Source: Acetobacteraceae bacterium ESL0709 (GTDB lineage Bacteria; Pseudomonadota; Alphaproteobacteria; Acetobacterales; Acetobacteraceae). Taken from it: 64,000 bases of DNA. Every line of letters starts with the position of its first letter. The stretch's first letter is position 1. The translations under genes and the position numbers were made by a program. The notes below the pieces were generated by a model, which was given only the letters and a program-made list of their open reading frames with translations, did no database searches and had not been told where the DNA came from. Shown piece after piece: positions 44,078 through 52,996 of the stretch. The stretch is from contig JAQTIA010000003.1 of NCBI GenBank assembly GCA_029433415.1, positions 772,501-836,500 on the forward strand, read 5' to 3'.

Positions 44078-45964
44078 TTATTTCGATCGACCAAATAACT
44101 TCTCGAGCCCTTCTTTACTCAACCGCAACCAGGTAGGGCGGCCATGAGAACAGCTATTAGCACGAGGATTACGCTCCATATCACGCAACAGGGCGTCCAT
44201 TTCCTCAAAATTGAGTTTTCGCCCCGCCCGGATACTGCCATGACAGGCCATACGTGCCATAATGCCCTCAAAACGATGATCAAGACTGTCTGTCTGTCGG
44301 GCTGAAGCACTTTCTTCTGCTACCAGTTCATCGGCGATATCACGAATCAGTTCCGCGACATCGCCTCCTTTAAGAGGGGCCGGAACCGTGCGGACCAGAA
44401 GACTTCCCTCGCCAAACGATTCAACTTCAAGCCCCAGCCTAGCCAACTCCCCCCGACAGGTCAGAAGAATCTCCAGTGCATTTTTGGGCAGATCAACCAC
44501 ATCAGGCAAGAGAAGAGCTTGCGCCGGAACAGCCCCTTCCTCGAAGCGTGCCCTTAGGCGTTCATGTGTCAGACGCTCATGCGCGGCATGCTGATCCACC
44601 AAAATAAGATCCCCATCAGGCGCAACAGAGAGGATATAGGTTGCGTGAATCTGCCCGATTGGTACACCAAGAGGATGAGAAATCTCTTCAGACTTGGCTA
44701 TCTCCCCCTCATCACTGACCCCACAAGGCCCTGTACCTGTACTTCCGTAAACTTTCTGTGTTTCCCTCAAACACTGCACTGGCACTGGAGTGGCTGCAGG
44801 AAAGCGCCTGTAAGACGTCTCAAATCCCAGACCAACCGTCAGATCAGATCCAGTGCCTTTATAACGTGCAGGCTGAACCAATGGAGAAGGAGACTCCTGT
44901 AGCGAACCCTGTTCCCTCACATGGGAGTGCGACACAAGATTTGTAAGATCGGCCTCAATTCCCCCTTGCTGGCTAGCCCCCCGGGTCAGGACACGCCCAA
45001 TAGCGCCGATCACAAAAGCCCGGACTTCGGCTTCATCAGCAAAACGCAATTCTGTTTTTGCCGGGTGAACATTAACATCCACCTTCTCGCAAGGAAGATG
45101 CAAATGAAGCAACAGAACAGGGAAACGGCCACGCTCAATAACGGGACGGTATCCAACACGCACGGCAGTACGCAGGACCGGATCTGTCACGGGGCGGTTA
45201 TTGACCAGCAGAAACTGCCCTGCCCCCGTTGCTCTGGTATGAGCCGGATTACACAGATAACCTGTCAACCTCATGCAGCCCCTCTGCTCATCAAGTGGCA
45301 ACAGACTGTCAGGTTTGACGCCCAAAATGGTCGCTACACGTTCATGAAGACTTTGAGCCGGAAGATTAAGAACGTCCTTGCCATCAAGACGAAATATGAT
45401 GGTACAATCTGGCGCGCTTAACGCCACACGACGCATGACCATCTCGGCATGACTGCCCTCTACACGAGGGCTTTTAAGAAATTTCCGCCGCGCAGGAGTA
45501 GCGAAAAACAAATCCCGCACAATAACCGTGGTACCCTCAGCACCAGATGACGGCACAGGATCTGTTTTCACCCCGCCCTCGACAGTAATCTTCCAAGCTG
45601 TGTCAGCACCTTTAAGGCGCGATGTCAGAAAAAGGCGTGCACTGGCTCCAATAGAGGGCAAGGCCTCCCCACGGAATCCAAGCGTACGAATCTGCACCAG
45701 CTGTTGATCAGACAGCTTCGAGGTACAATGACGCTCAACAGCAAGAGACAACTCATCTGGCGGGATGCCCCACCCATTATCAATAACTTCGATGCTTTCG
45801 CACCCGCCGCCAGAGAGGTTCACCTCAAGGCGAGTTGCCCCTGCATCCAGGGCGTTTTCAACCAGCTCTTTCAGAGCCGATGCAGGCCGCTCAACAACTT
45901 CGCCTGCAGCAATCAGGTCAACAACATGATCGGACAGACGATGAATCGCAGGATGCTCCGGCAT
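44078..45964 (-). CDS. mutL: DNA mismatch repair endonuclease MutL
   Basis: 628 residues. The N-terminal GHKL ATPase has KELVENALDAGAT, DNGWGI and GFRGEALPSIG. The C-terminal dimerisation domain has the complete metal endonuclease motif DQHA(X)2E(X)4E (DQHAAHERLTHE) and CSHGRPT, so this MutL can probably nick DNA itself, as in bacteria without MutH. GGGGAAGGG directly precedes the ATG at 45964. It lies 35 nt after the BamF-like lipoprotein gene in a ribF-ileS-lspA-bamF-mutL order common in alphaproteobacteria. Confidence 0.96.
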   Translation of the reverse strand: MPEHPAIHRLSDHVVDLIAAGEVVERPASALKELVENALDAGATRLEVNLSGGGCESIEVIDNGWGIPPDELSLAVERHCTSKLSDQQLVQIRTLGFRGEALPSIGASARLFLTSRLKGADTAWKITVEGGVKTDPVPSSGAEGTTVIVRDLFFATPARRKFLKSPRVEGSHAEMVMRRVALSAPDCTIIFRLDGKDVLNLPAQSLHERVATILGVKPDSLLPLDEQRGCMRLTGYLCNPAHTRATGAGQFLLVNNRPVTDPVLRTAVRVGYRPVIERGRFPVLLLHLHLPCEKVDVNVHPAKTELRFADEAEVRAFVIGAIGRVLTRGASQQGGIEADLTNLVSHSHVREQGSLQESPSPLVQPARYKGTGSDLTVGLGFETSYRRFPAATPVPVQCLRETQKVYGSTGTGPCGVSDEGEIAKSEEISHPLGVPIGQIHATYILSVAPDGDLILVDQHAAHERLTHERLRARFEEGAVPAQALLLPDVVDLPKNALEILLTCRGELARLGLEVESFGEGSLLVRTVPAPLKGGDVAELIRDIADELVAEESASARQTDSLDHRFEGIMARMACHGSIRAGRKLNFEEMDALLRDMERNPRANSCSHGRPTWLRLSKEGLEKLFGRSK

Positions 45965-45999
45965 CCCTTCCCCACCCCGCCTGTTCGATGGGGATGCTG

Positions 46000-46551
46000 T
46001 CATTTCCCTGCCATGGTCGGCGTCGCCCCCTCAGCAACATTCCGACCCAGGGCCATGTTTTTCTGAATACGCTGATTCTCTGATACGCCATCAACGACAG
46101 AGCCTGAACGACCAGCCTGCCAGAACATGATATGATCGACGAAACCAGCCTCAGTATCACCCAGCTCGGCATTTTGTGGCCCCTGCGCTGCCGCTTTGGC
46201 CTCCTTGACCAGCGCAGATTGTCCATCACTAGGAGCAGCCTGCACCTCATGCAATGCAATATCGGGAGATAATGTTTCCAGAGCCTGCATGCGGGGACTT
46301 TCCTCAGGACGGTGAGCCTGGGGAGAACCTGGCGTGACCAGAACCTCAGAAGGTGGCATGGAGAGGGGCGTCCGCGTCGTAACCGTATATTCATCAGGCG
46401 TAGGACGCTTCAGACCAAAGGCGCGAGAAACATCCTCACCCGAACAGGCTGCCAGAGTCACCCCGCACAAAGCAACAAGGCCCACCCGCGCACTACAGGT
46501 CAGAATAAAAGGAGCTACACGCCGCATGATCACTTCCCGCACTGCATTCAT
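46000..46551 (-). CDS. DUF3035 lipoprotein, BamF-like subunit of the outer membrane assembly machine
   Basis: 183 residues. The signal peptide ends in the lipobox GVTLAAC (Cys36). The mature part carries the short conserved block AFGLKRPTPDEYTVTTRTPLSMPP, the defining feature of DUF3035. As I recall, this family was found in the Caulobacter BAM complex and named BamF. The C-terminal half has low complexity, with a QNAELGD helix region and KNMALGRN near the end. AGGGG lies eight nt upstream of the ATG at 46551. It lies between lspA and mutL on the same strand. Confidence 0.8.
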   Translation of the reverse strand: MNAVREVIMRRVAPFILTCSARVGLVALCGVTLAACSGEDVSRAFGLKRPTPDEYTVTTRTPLSMPPSEVLVTPGSPQAHRPEESPRMQALETLSPDIALHEVQAAPSDGQSALVKEAKAAAQGPQNAELGDTEAGFVDHIMFWQAGRSGSVVDGVSENQRIQKNMALGRNVAEGATPTMAGK

Positions 46552-46643
46552 ATTAATTTCCCCTTGTCCTACCGTCCCTGATGATTTTGGGCAAGTAAAC
46601 TAATGCACTTTATCATGAAGAAAAAAGACCGATACTCTTTCTT

Positions 46644-47165
46644 TCATGGTGCCTTGGCTTCTGAATCGAGAAAAAGTGTGTCAATCACCCAAAGCCCGAC
46701 GCCGCAAACAATAGCAGAATCCGCAATGTTAAAAACATACCAGGACCAGTTTCCTACGTGAAAATGCAGAAAATCGACAACGGCACCATAATTGAAACGG
46801 TCAATCACATTACCGATAGCGCCTCCGATGATACCGCCACAGGCAATACTGACCAGCCAACGCCTGCTCTTCATCAGAACAAACAGGAGCGCCATGACAG
46901 CCAGAAGTGAAACAACGATAAAAAGCCAGCGTGTGTGGCCGCCCAACATACCGAACGTCACGGCATGATTCCAGACCATAGTCAGGCTGAACCATGACGT
47001 TACGGGAATACTCTCCCTTGACGGCAACTTCAGGCCATAAAGGATCCAGTATTTACTAACCTGATCGGCCAGAAGCACCAGAAACAACACCACAAGCCCT
47101 ACAAGCTTCTGGGTCAGCCTGTAAGAAGAGAATCCCGCCCCCCCGAGCCAGTTCTTTCGACTCAT
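46644..47165 (-). CDS. lspA: Lipoprotein signal peptidase (signal peptidase II)
   Basis: 173 residues with four membrane helices. Cleaves lipoprotein signal peptides before the lipidated cysteine. Catalytic aspartates are visible in GGAIGNVIDRFNYGAVVDFLHFH and in FNIADSAIVCG. The N-terminal LADQVSKYW is also a family motif. The start ATG at 47165 overlaps the ileS stop by one base (TGATG), so translation is probably coupled. Candidate clients in this window include the lipoproteins at 24.1, 40.4, 46.0, 51.5 and 57.4 kb. Confidence 0.96.
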   Translation of the reverse strand: MSRKNWLGGAGFSSYRLTQKLVGLVVLFLVLLADQVSKYWILYGLKLPSRESIPVTSWFSLTMVWNHAVTFGMLGGHTRWLFIVVSLLAVMALLFVLMKSRRWLVSIACGGIIGGAIGNVIDRFNYGAVVDFLHFHVGNWSWYVFNIADSAIVCGVGLWVIDTLFLDSEAKAP

Positions 47166-50023
47166 CAGACTGTCACAGCCTCGACACAGCGCAGACACAG
47201 TGCAGGATGTTCAGCATGACGGCCGACCTCAGGAAGAACGCGCCAGCATCGGGCACATTTCTGTCCTTCGGCACAACGCGCCTCCACCGTAACATCATCT
47301 CCGGCAGGGAGCCGCTCAACCTGAGAAGCAATACAGAGTTCCTCCCAGCTGATGTCCTGCTCCCGTGTGATCCGCTCCCCCTCTTCCGTCAAAGAGAGAG
47401 CAAGTCCGGCCTCAAGTGAAGAACCAATCTCGCCACTTCTGCGCAAGGCTTCCAGAGCCCCTGTCGCCACCGTACGGGCTGCGCGCAAAACATCCCATTG
47501 CCGAGCCAGAATCTGGTCACGCCATTCAGCATCAGGTTCCAGAAGACTTTGCAGGTGCACGCTTTCCCCTTCGCCAAAACGAGCCTGCCATGATTCCTCA
47601 GCCGTAAAAACCAAGGCAGGAGCCAGCCAGGTCGAAAGAGCACGGTGCAACACATCCAGCACTGTCCTGACGGCACGGCGCGTGGGAGACGCCGCTCCAT
47701 CGCAATAAAGGGAATCCTTGCGAATATCAAAATAAAACGCAGAGAGATCATTATTGCAGAACCCATGAAGGGCCGGGTAAACCCCTGTCCATTGATGCGT
47801 CTCAATAGCCGTCTGCAAAATATCATGAACTTCGCTCAGGCGGTGCAGGATATAACGTTCAAGAGAGGGAAGCTCCTGATAGGGCAGAATCTCACTCGCC
47901 TCAAAACCATCCAGTGCGCCCAGCAACCAGCGCAACGTATTGCGCAGGCGGCGATAAAGCTCGCCCTGCTGTTTGAGGATCTCCTGACTGATGCGCAAAT
48001 CCTCGTGCGTATCAGAATTCAGAACCCACAGGCGCAACACATCGGCTCCAAGGGTTTTGGTCACATCATCAGGGACAATGGTATTGCCAAGGGACTTGGA
48101 CATTTTCCGCCCCTGGCCATCCAGCACGAAACCATTGGTCACGACGGCCTTGTACGGTGCAACGCCCTCTGCCCCAACACTTTCCAGAAGTGATGACTGG
48201 AACCAGCCGCGATGTTGGTCCGACCCCTCGAGATAGAGATCAGCCGGGAAATTCATCCCCTCTTGATGAAGGACAAAGCGATGGCTGCACCCGCTCTCGA
48301 ACCACACATCGACAATATCGAATACCTGTTCGTAATCTTCAGGATTACGGCCTTCCCCAAGGAAAGCAGCAGGGTCCGTATCATACCAGGCATCAGCACC
48401 ACGTTCTCTGAAAGTGGCAACAATCCTGGCCATCACATCAGCATCACGCAGTACAGTACCTGTTCGCTTTTCCACAAAAACAGCAATAGGGACACCCCAT
48501 GAACGCTGGCGAGAAATGCACCAGTCAGGACGCTGCGCCACCATCGTCGTCAAACGGCGGCGTGCCTGGGCCGGCACAAACGTAACCTGCTCAAGGGCTT
48601 CAAGAGATTCCTCGCGCAGAGACGGACCATGCTCCCCGTCCATGGCGATGAACCATTGTGGCGTCGCACGGAAAATAATGGGCTTTTTGGAACGCCATGA
48701 ATGTGGGTAGGAATGTTCTATCGTGTTGCGCGCCATGAGGCCGGAAGCACCGTGAGCCTTTGCCGCTTCCAGCCGAACCTGGTCAAGAACGTCGCAGACA
48801 GAATCCGCTGCCTTGAAAACATGCAATCCGGCAAATTCCGGCACAAACGGGGCATAACAGCCATTATCCTGCACCAGTTCCGGCACTTCCATCCCATGAG
48901 CCGTGCAAAGCTGAAAGTCATCCTGGCCATGCGATGGTGCCATATGCACAATACCCGTGCCCGCATCTGTGGTCACGAAATCACCTGCCAGCATGGGGAC
49001 ATCGAAATCATACCCACGGCCACGGAAAGGATGGGCGAACACGCTGCCTGCAAGTTCCTGTCCCGTAAGGGTGTGCAGAACCTCCCATGCGACAATGCCG
49101 GCCTCAGCGGCAAAAGCCTCAAGCCTGTCCTGTGCAATGATAAGCTTTGCCCCGACCGGCACCCGGCTGTCCTGTTTGGCATCCGTAACTTTCAGCACAT
49201 TGTAGAAAATCTTGGGGCCACAGGCCATGGCACGATTGGCCGGGATGGTCCAGGGCGTGGTCGTCCAGATAACGGCAGACGCCCCCTCCAGAACATGATG
49301 GGGTGTTCTGTCTTCCACAAGCGGAAAAGCGACATAGATCGTCGGCGAAACGATATCATGATACTCAATTTCCGCCTCAGCCAGAGCCGTTTTCTCCACG
49401 GGGCTCCACATGACAGGACGCAACCCACGATAAAGACGCCCATTCAGCAGGAATTTGCCAATTTCCTCGGCAATCTGTGCCTCGGAGCTATAATCCATCG
49501 TCACATAACGATGATCCCACTCCGCCTGCACCCCAATACGCTTGAAATCCTCGCGCTGCGCCTCAACCCATTTGGCCGCATAGTCACGACATTCAGCGCG
49601 GAACTGGAGAACCGGAACCGCATCCTTGTCCTTGCCTTTCTTGCGGTAAAGCTCCTCGACCTTCCACTCAATCGGCAGACCATGACAGTCCCAGCCCGGC
49701 ATATAACGCACCTGAAACCCTGCCATACGATGCGCCCGGTTAATAACGTCTTTCATGATCTTGTTCAGGGCATGGCCGATATGAATGTGCCCATTAGCAT
49801 AAGGCGGGCCATCATGCAGGGTGAAGACGGCCTCTTTCCGCGCATCAGACGTTCTGATTGCCTCATCCAGACCAGATTCTTCCCATTGTTTCAGAATTTC
49901 GGGCTCGCGCCGGGGCAAATTCCCGCGCATAGGAAAAGACGTATTAGGCAGAAAAACCGTATCACGATAGCGATCCTGCTGCTCGCGAAAGGTCGAATCG
50001 TCATTATCAGAGGGATGAGACAT
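47165..50023 (-). CDS. ileS: Isoleucyl-tRNA synthetase
   Basis: 952 residues, a normal bacterial IleRS. Class I motifs: HIGH-like PYANGHIHIGHALNK near residue 72 and KMSKS in GQGRKMSKSLGN near residue 620. The editing domain lies between, with TTPWTIPANRA. The C-terminal zinc site is present as CARCW and CLRC, so the enzyme is of the zinc-containing type. It lies 89 nt after ribF and overlaps lspA. An antisense frame of 442 codons covers part of it but carries no family features. Confidence 0.97.
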   Translation of the reverse strand: MSHPSDNDDSTFREQQDRYRDTVFLPNTSFPMRGNLPRREPEILKQWEESGLDEAIRTSDARKEAVFTLHDGPPYANGHIHIGHALNKIMKDVINRAHRMAGFQVRYMPGWDCHGLPIEWKVEELYRKKGKDKDAVPVLQFRAECRDYAAKWVEAQREDFKRIGVQAEWDHRYVTMDYSSEAQIAEEIGKFLLNGRLYRGLRPVMWSPVEKTALAEAEIEYHDIVSPTIYVAFPLVEDRTPHHVLEGASAVIWTTTPWTIPANRAMACGPKIFYNVLKVTDAKQDSRVPVGAKLIIAQDRLEAFAAEAGIVAWEVLHTLTGQELAGSVFAHPFRGRGYDFDVPMLAGDFVTTDAGTGIVHMAPSHGQDDFQLCTAHGMEVPELVQDNGCYAPFVPEFAGLHVFKAADSVCDVLDQVRLEAAKAHGASGLMARNTIEHSYPHSWRSKKPIIFRATPQWFIAMDGEHGPSLREESLEALEQVTFVPAQARRRLTTMVAQRPDWCISRQRSWGVPIAVFVEKRTGTVLRDADVMARIVATFRERGADAWYDTDPAAFLGEGRNPEDYEQVFDIVDVWFESGCSHRFVLHQEGMNFPADLYLEGSDQHRGWFQSSLLESVGAEGVAPYKAVVTNGFVLDGQGRKMSKSLGNTIVPDDVTKTLGADVLRLWVLNSDTHEDLRISQEILKQQGELYRRLRNTLRWLLGALDGFEASEILPYQELPSLERYILHRLSEVHDILQTAIETHQWTGVYPALHGFCNNDLSAFYFDIRKDSLYCDGAASPTRRAVRTVLDVLHRALSTWLAPALVFTAEESWQARFGEGESVHLQSLLEPDAEWRDQILARQWDVLRAARTVATGALEALRRSGEIGSSLEAGLALSLTEEGERITREQDISWEELCIASQVERLPAGDDVTVEARCAEGQKCARCWRVLPEVGRHAEHPALCLRCVEAVTV

Positions 50024-50112
50024 GAATAAGCGCGCCAGTTCCAGAACAATAAATGCTGGATTATATGGGGAAAACCTCCCTTGACGGTCAAGCCCCGGAC
50101 GCGGCTGGACGA

Positions 50113-51045
50113 TCAGGAAAGTCGGGCCAGAACCTTGCGCGCCTGCTCCGCATCCTTGGCAATCTGCGCTTTCAGGGCATCCAGCCCATTAAAGCGTTTT
50201 TCTTCACGCAGGAGCGCTACAAGCGAAACTTCCAGTATTTTGCCGTATAAATCCTCATCAAAATCGAAGATATGAACCTCCAGCCGACTCTCTTCGTTGC
50301 CATCATTGATCGTCGGACGACGCCCCACATTAGCCACGCCTTCCAGAAGACGCCCATCGGGATGACGCACCTTAACAGCATAGACTCCACGCGCCGGCTC
50401 CAGAATATCGCGCAAGGCAATATTCGCCGTCGGGAACCCTAAAAGCCGCCCCAGCTGGTTGCCCTTTTCCACCACGCCCCTGACTGACCAGTAGCGCCCC
50501 AGCAGGATAGCAGCCTGCTCTGGATAGCCTTCCTGCAGAAGGCGGCGGATACGACTTGATGAAATGGGACCATTATGATCAGAAAGCTGTGGAACAACGG
50601 TCAGCCCAACATGATGAGCGTCAAGCCTTTTCTCCAGGAACTCGACGTCGCCTTGTCGCCTGTGCCCGAAAGCGAAATCAGCACCGCATGCGATCTGTCC
50701 GGCATCCAGTGCCCCGACCAGAATGTCATCAACGAACTTTTCCGCCGTGATACGCGAAAAAGCTTCGTCAAAGGGAATCTGTACGACAAAATCCACTCCT
50801 CTTTCAGCAAGCTGTTCTGCACGACCTTCAGCCGTCATGAGACGAAAAGGGGGATCCTGTGGACGAAAGATGACACGGGGATGGGGCTCAAATGTCAGAA
50901 CACCAAGCGGACGGCCCGGACACTCTTTACGAAGCTGTTCCAGCAGATAGAGATGCCCGCTATGGACGCCATCAAAATTCCCCAGCGCGACAGCCCCCTT
51001 TCGGAGCAAATCGGGAAGATTATGCCAGTCTTGATAGAATTTCAT
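50113..51045 (-). CDS. ribF: Bifunctional riboflavin kinase / FAD synthetase
   Basis: 310 residues. The N-terminal FAD synthetase domain has AVALGNFDGVHSGHLYLLEQL near residue 17 (nucleotidyl-transfer HxGH). The C-terminal flavokinase domain has GFPTANIALRDILEPARGVYAVKV and VGRRPTIND. It converts riboflavin to FMN and then FAD, needed by Dld and ThyX in this window. It follows tatA by 36 nt and precedes ileS. Confidence 0.96.
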   Translation of the reverse strand: MKFYQDWHNLPDLLRKGAVALGNFDGVHSGHLYLLEQLRKECPGRPLGVLTFEPHPRVIFRPQDPPFRLMTAEGRAEQLAERGVDFVVQIPFDEAFSRITAEKFVDDILVGALDAGQIACGADFAFGHRRQGDVEFLEKRLDAHHVGLTVVPQLSDHNGPISSSRIRRLLQEGYPEQAAILLGRYWSVRGVVEKGNQLGRLLGFPTANIALRDILEPARGVYAVKVRHPDGRLLEGVANVGRRPTINDGNEESRLEVHIFDFDEDLYGKILEVSLVALLREEKRFNGLDALKAQIAKDAEQARKVLARLS

Positions 51046-51081
51046 AAATCGTCTGACCTAGTGGAAAAAACGCCACCCTCT

Positions 51082-51390
51082 TCAGTGAACAGAACGGGAA
51101 GACGTCTCGTCAGCCATACGCGCATCCTGGGCAGAATCCGACTTTTGCGGTGCGGCTGCTGGTGCCTGTGAAGCAACATTCTGAGAAGCGACATTCTGGG
51201 GCGGCGCAATGGGAGCTTGCTGTACCTTGACATCCGGCGTCGGAGAATCATCCTCAGCCATGCTCTTTTTGAAAGACTTTATCCCCTTGGCAAAATCCCC
51301 CATGAGGCTACTGATTTTGCCACCGCCGCCGAAAAGAACCAGAACGACGATCGCCAGAATAATCCAGTGATAAATACTTAAACCGCCCAT
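51082..51390 (-). CDS. tatA: Sec-independent translocase subunit TatA
   Basis: 102 residues. One N-terminal membrane helix ([18 protein letters not shown]) is followed by an amphipathic helix ([21 protein letters not shown]), then a disordered Gln/Pro/Ala-rich tail. The FGGGGK hinge replaces the more common FGxxKLP. TatA forms the pore for folded proteins at the inner membrane. tatB and tatC are not in the window. It lies upstream of ribF on the same strand. Confidence 0.92.
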   Translation of the reverse strand: MGGLSIYHWIILAIVVLVLFGGGGKISSLMGDFAKGIKSFKKSMAEDDSPTPDVKVQQAPIAPPQNVASQNVASQAPAAAPQKSDSAQDARMADETSSRSVH

Positions 51391-51502
51391 AAGACAGACA
51401 CTCCCAAAACAAGACAGTTTTTATGTGGCCACTCCCGACCCCAAAAGCAACATACAATAGTGTTATCATCCTACCCATCTATCGGCCATCCTGTCGCCAA
51501 AC

Positions 51503-51991
51503 CTATCCTCGCGGCAGGATGAAACCATAAGTCGGATAAATTCTTTGCCCCCACTTATTGGAAGGAGACCACCATACCCGCACTGAAGTCCAGTTATGTC
51601 GGGCAGAAACGTCAATAACTGGGACGTCCATCTCGACATGTCCCGGCACCCAGTTTGCATGTTCGACCGTAATGCGGCGTGATGACCTCACTTGCCTGAC
51701 AATGGAGACATGACCTGACGGCATATGACGCGTGGCCCGGAACACCAGTATGGCACCAGCCCTCGGATGGTAGCTGCGCCTGTACTTCCCCCGTGCCTGC
51801 CGCCACCAGTCTCCTGCATCGCCCTTCAGATCCACCCCAGTTTGCGAACGAGCATAAGGAGCGCACTGCTGGGAACTCTCATAAGCCGAAATGCCCGAAG
51901 GGTAATGAACAGGGTGACGGCGCGTGCCGCCGCCGGCACATCCTGCCAGAAGCAACAAACACAGACACCCGAACCACGACACCCTCTCCAT
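51503..51991 (-). CDS. CHAP-domain lipoprotein (putative peptidoglycan amidase)
   Basis: 162 residues. The signal peptide ends in LLLLAGC (Cys18). CHAP features follow: QCAPYARSQTGVDLKGDAGDWW with the catalytic Cys, PRAGAILVFRAT, GHVSIVRQV with the catalytic His, and VEHANW. CHAP enzymes cut peptide bonds in peptidoglycan. The C-terminal YPTYGFI segment matches relatives in alphaproteobacteria. I chose the ATG at 51991, with GGGGA upstream; 51997 is an alternative. It lies between recX and tatA. Confidence 0.85.
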   Translation of the reverse strand: MERVSWFGCLCLLLLAGCAGGGTRRHPVHYPSGISAYESSQQCAPYARSQTGVDLKGDAGDWWRQARGKYRRSYHPRAGAILVFRATRHMPSGHVSIVRQVRSSRRITVEHANWVPGHVEMDVPVIDVSARHNWTSVRVWWSPSNKWGQRIYPTYGFILPRG

Positions 51992-52034
51992 GATCATCCC
52001 CAAGCCACGCTAAACTCGTATCCCCGTCATTCCG

Positions 52035-52649
52035 TCATAATGACCGAAAATGCCAGATCATCTCCTCAGCCTCATCTTTCTCCATAGTCAACGCCCTCCG
52101 GGCCAGATCGCGGGAAAAACCATTACGCGCGAAAACGGCCATGATTTTCTCGGGTTCCTTTGCCTCCCTGTCCGGTCGGGTAAAAGGCCCCACAGCCCTC
52201 TTGCGCGCCAGAATAAGGGCCGCCACCAACTCGGCATCCGCTCCGCTTTCTTCCGTCAGATGCTCCAGCGTCTCTGTAACCGCACCTTCCACAAGATCAC
52301 TCTCGACCCCTTTCGTCAATAAATGAGCCTGCACAGCCCTGCGTGAGCGCCCGCTACGCAGCAAGGAACGTGTACGGGAACGGGCAAAATTCTCGTCATC
52401 AATAGCCCTAAGCCCTGTCATGGCATCGAGAATTTTTTCAATCTCATCCTGCAGGGCGGCTTCACGAGACGCAATCTCTTCACTCTCGCCCCCGGCTTTC
52501 TCTGCCTTCATGCCCCAACGCCTGACGCGACGGAGCAGGATTTGCCGCAACCCCTGACGGGTCGTGGCAAAACGGGCCAGATGGGCCAATGCTGCCTCAT
52601 GAAGTACCTGTGCTGTTGGCGCTTCCAGCGCTAAAGAAAAATCCTGCAT
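52035..52649 (-). CDS. recX: Regulatory protein RecX
   Basis: 204 residues, longer than the E. coli protein (166), as usual in alphaproteobacteria. Three-helix repeats are seen: LAHLARFATTRQGLRQILLRRVRRW near residue 20, DDENFARSRTRSLLRSGRSRRAVQAHLLTKGV, and FARNGFSRDLARRAL. RecX binds RecA filaments and limits their growth. The start at 52649 matches the family. recA is not in the window. A 347-nt gap lies upstream. Confidence 0.92.
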   Translation of the reverse strand: MQDFSLALEAPTAQVLHEAALAHLARFATTRQGLRQILLRRVRRWGMKAEKAGGESEEIASREAALQDEIEKILDAMTGLRAIDDENFARSRTRSLLRSGRSRRAVQAHLLTKGVESDLVEGAVTETLEHLTEESGADAELVAALILARKRAVGPFTRPDREAKEPEKIMAVFARNGFSRDLARRALTMEKDEAEEMIWHFRSL

Positions 52650-52996
52650 GATTCCGACTCTCTCTCCTGCCGGCGGCCTTTCCAAAATCCTGTGCTCTGA
52701 TCATGAACCCACATGATAATACCGACCAGAAAGACCTTGTTCAAATCATGGTGCCCATAAGCTGTCAGCCTTGGCTACACAGCATGTTTACAAGGGCTTC
52801 ATGTTTCCAGGCACTTCCCAATATTCGCCCGCTCGTATTATAATAGCGCTAATGTATCTTGGGTTTTTTCTTGCAAAAATCCTTTCTTCCCCGGAATGAA
52901 GGGGGTGAATCGCATTTTGGGAAAACCGTGTACAGACACTCTGACGGTCGCCCATAGCGACATCCACCTTTTACACTATGGCAGGTTCTCTTCCTT
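52650..52996. other. Intergenic region between divergent recX and argD
   Basis: 347 nt without a recognisable gene. It must hold the promoters of both genes. I see a small GTCGC/GCGAC hairpin near 52950 and a repeated CATGTTT in the middle, but no clear LexA or ArgR-type operator and no RNA gene. Confidence 0.5.

Noticed and set aside
48701-50029. Antisense open frame of 442 codons across ileS
   Set aside because: It mirrors the codon pattern of a strong ileS gene, shows no domain, and reads as a basic, low-similarity translation.
52650-52996. LexA box before recX
   Set aside because: No good GTTC-N7-GTTC or GAAC-N7-GAAC match was found; the nearest has only one proper half-site.
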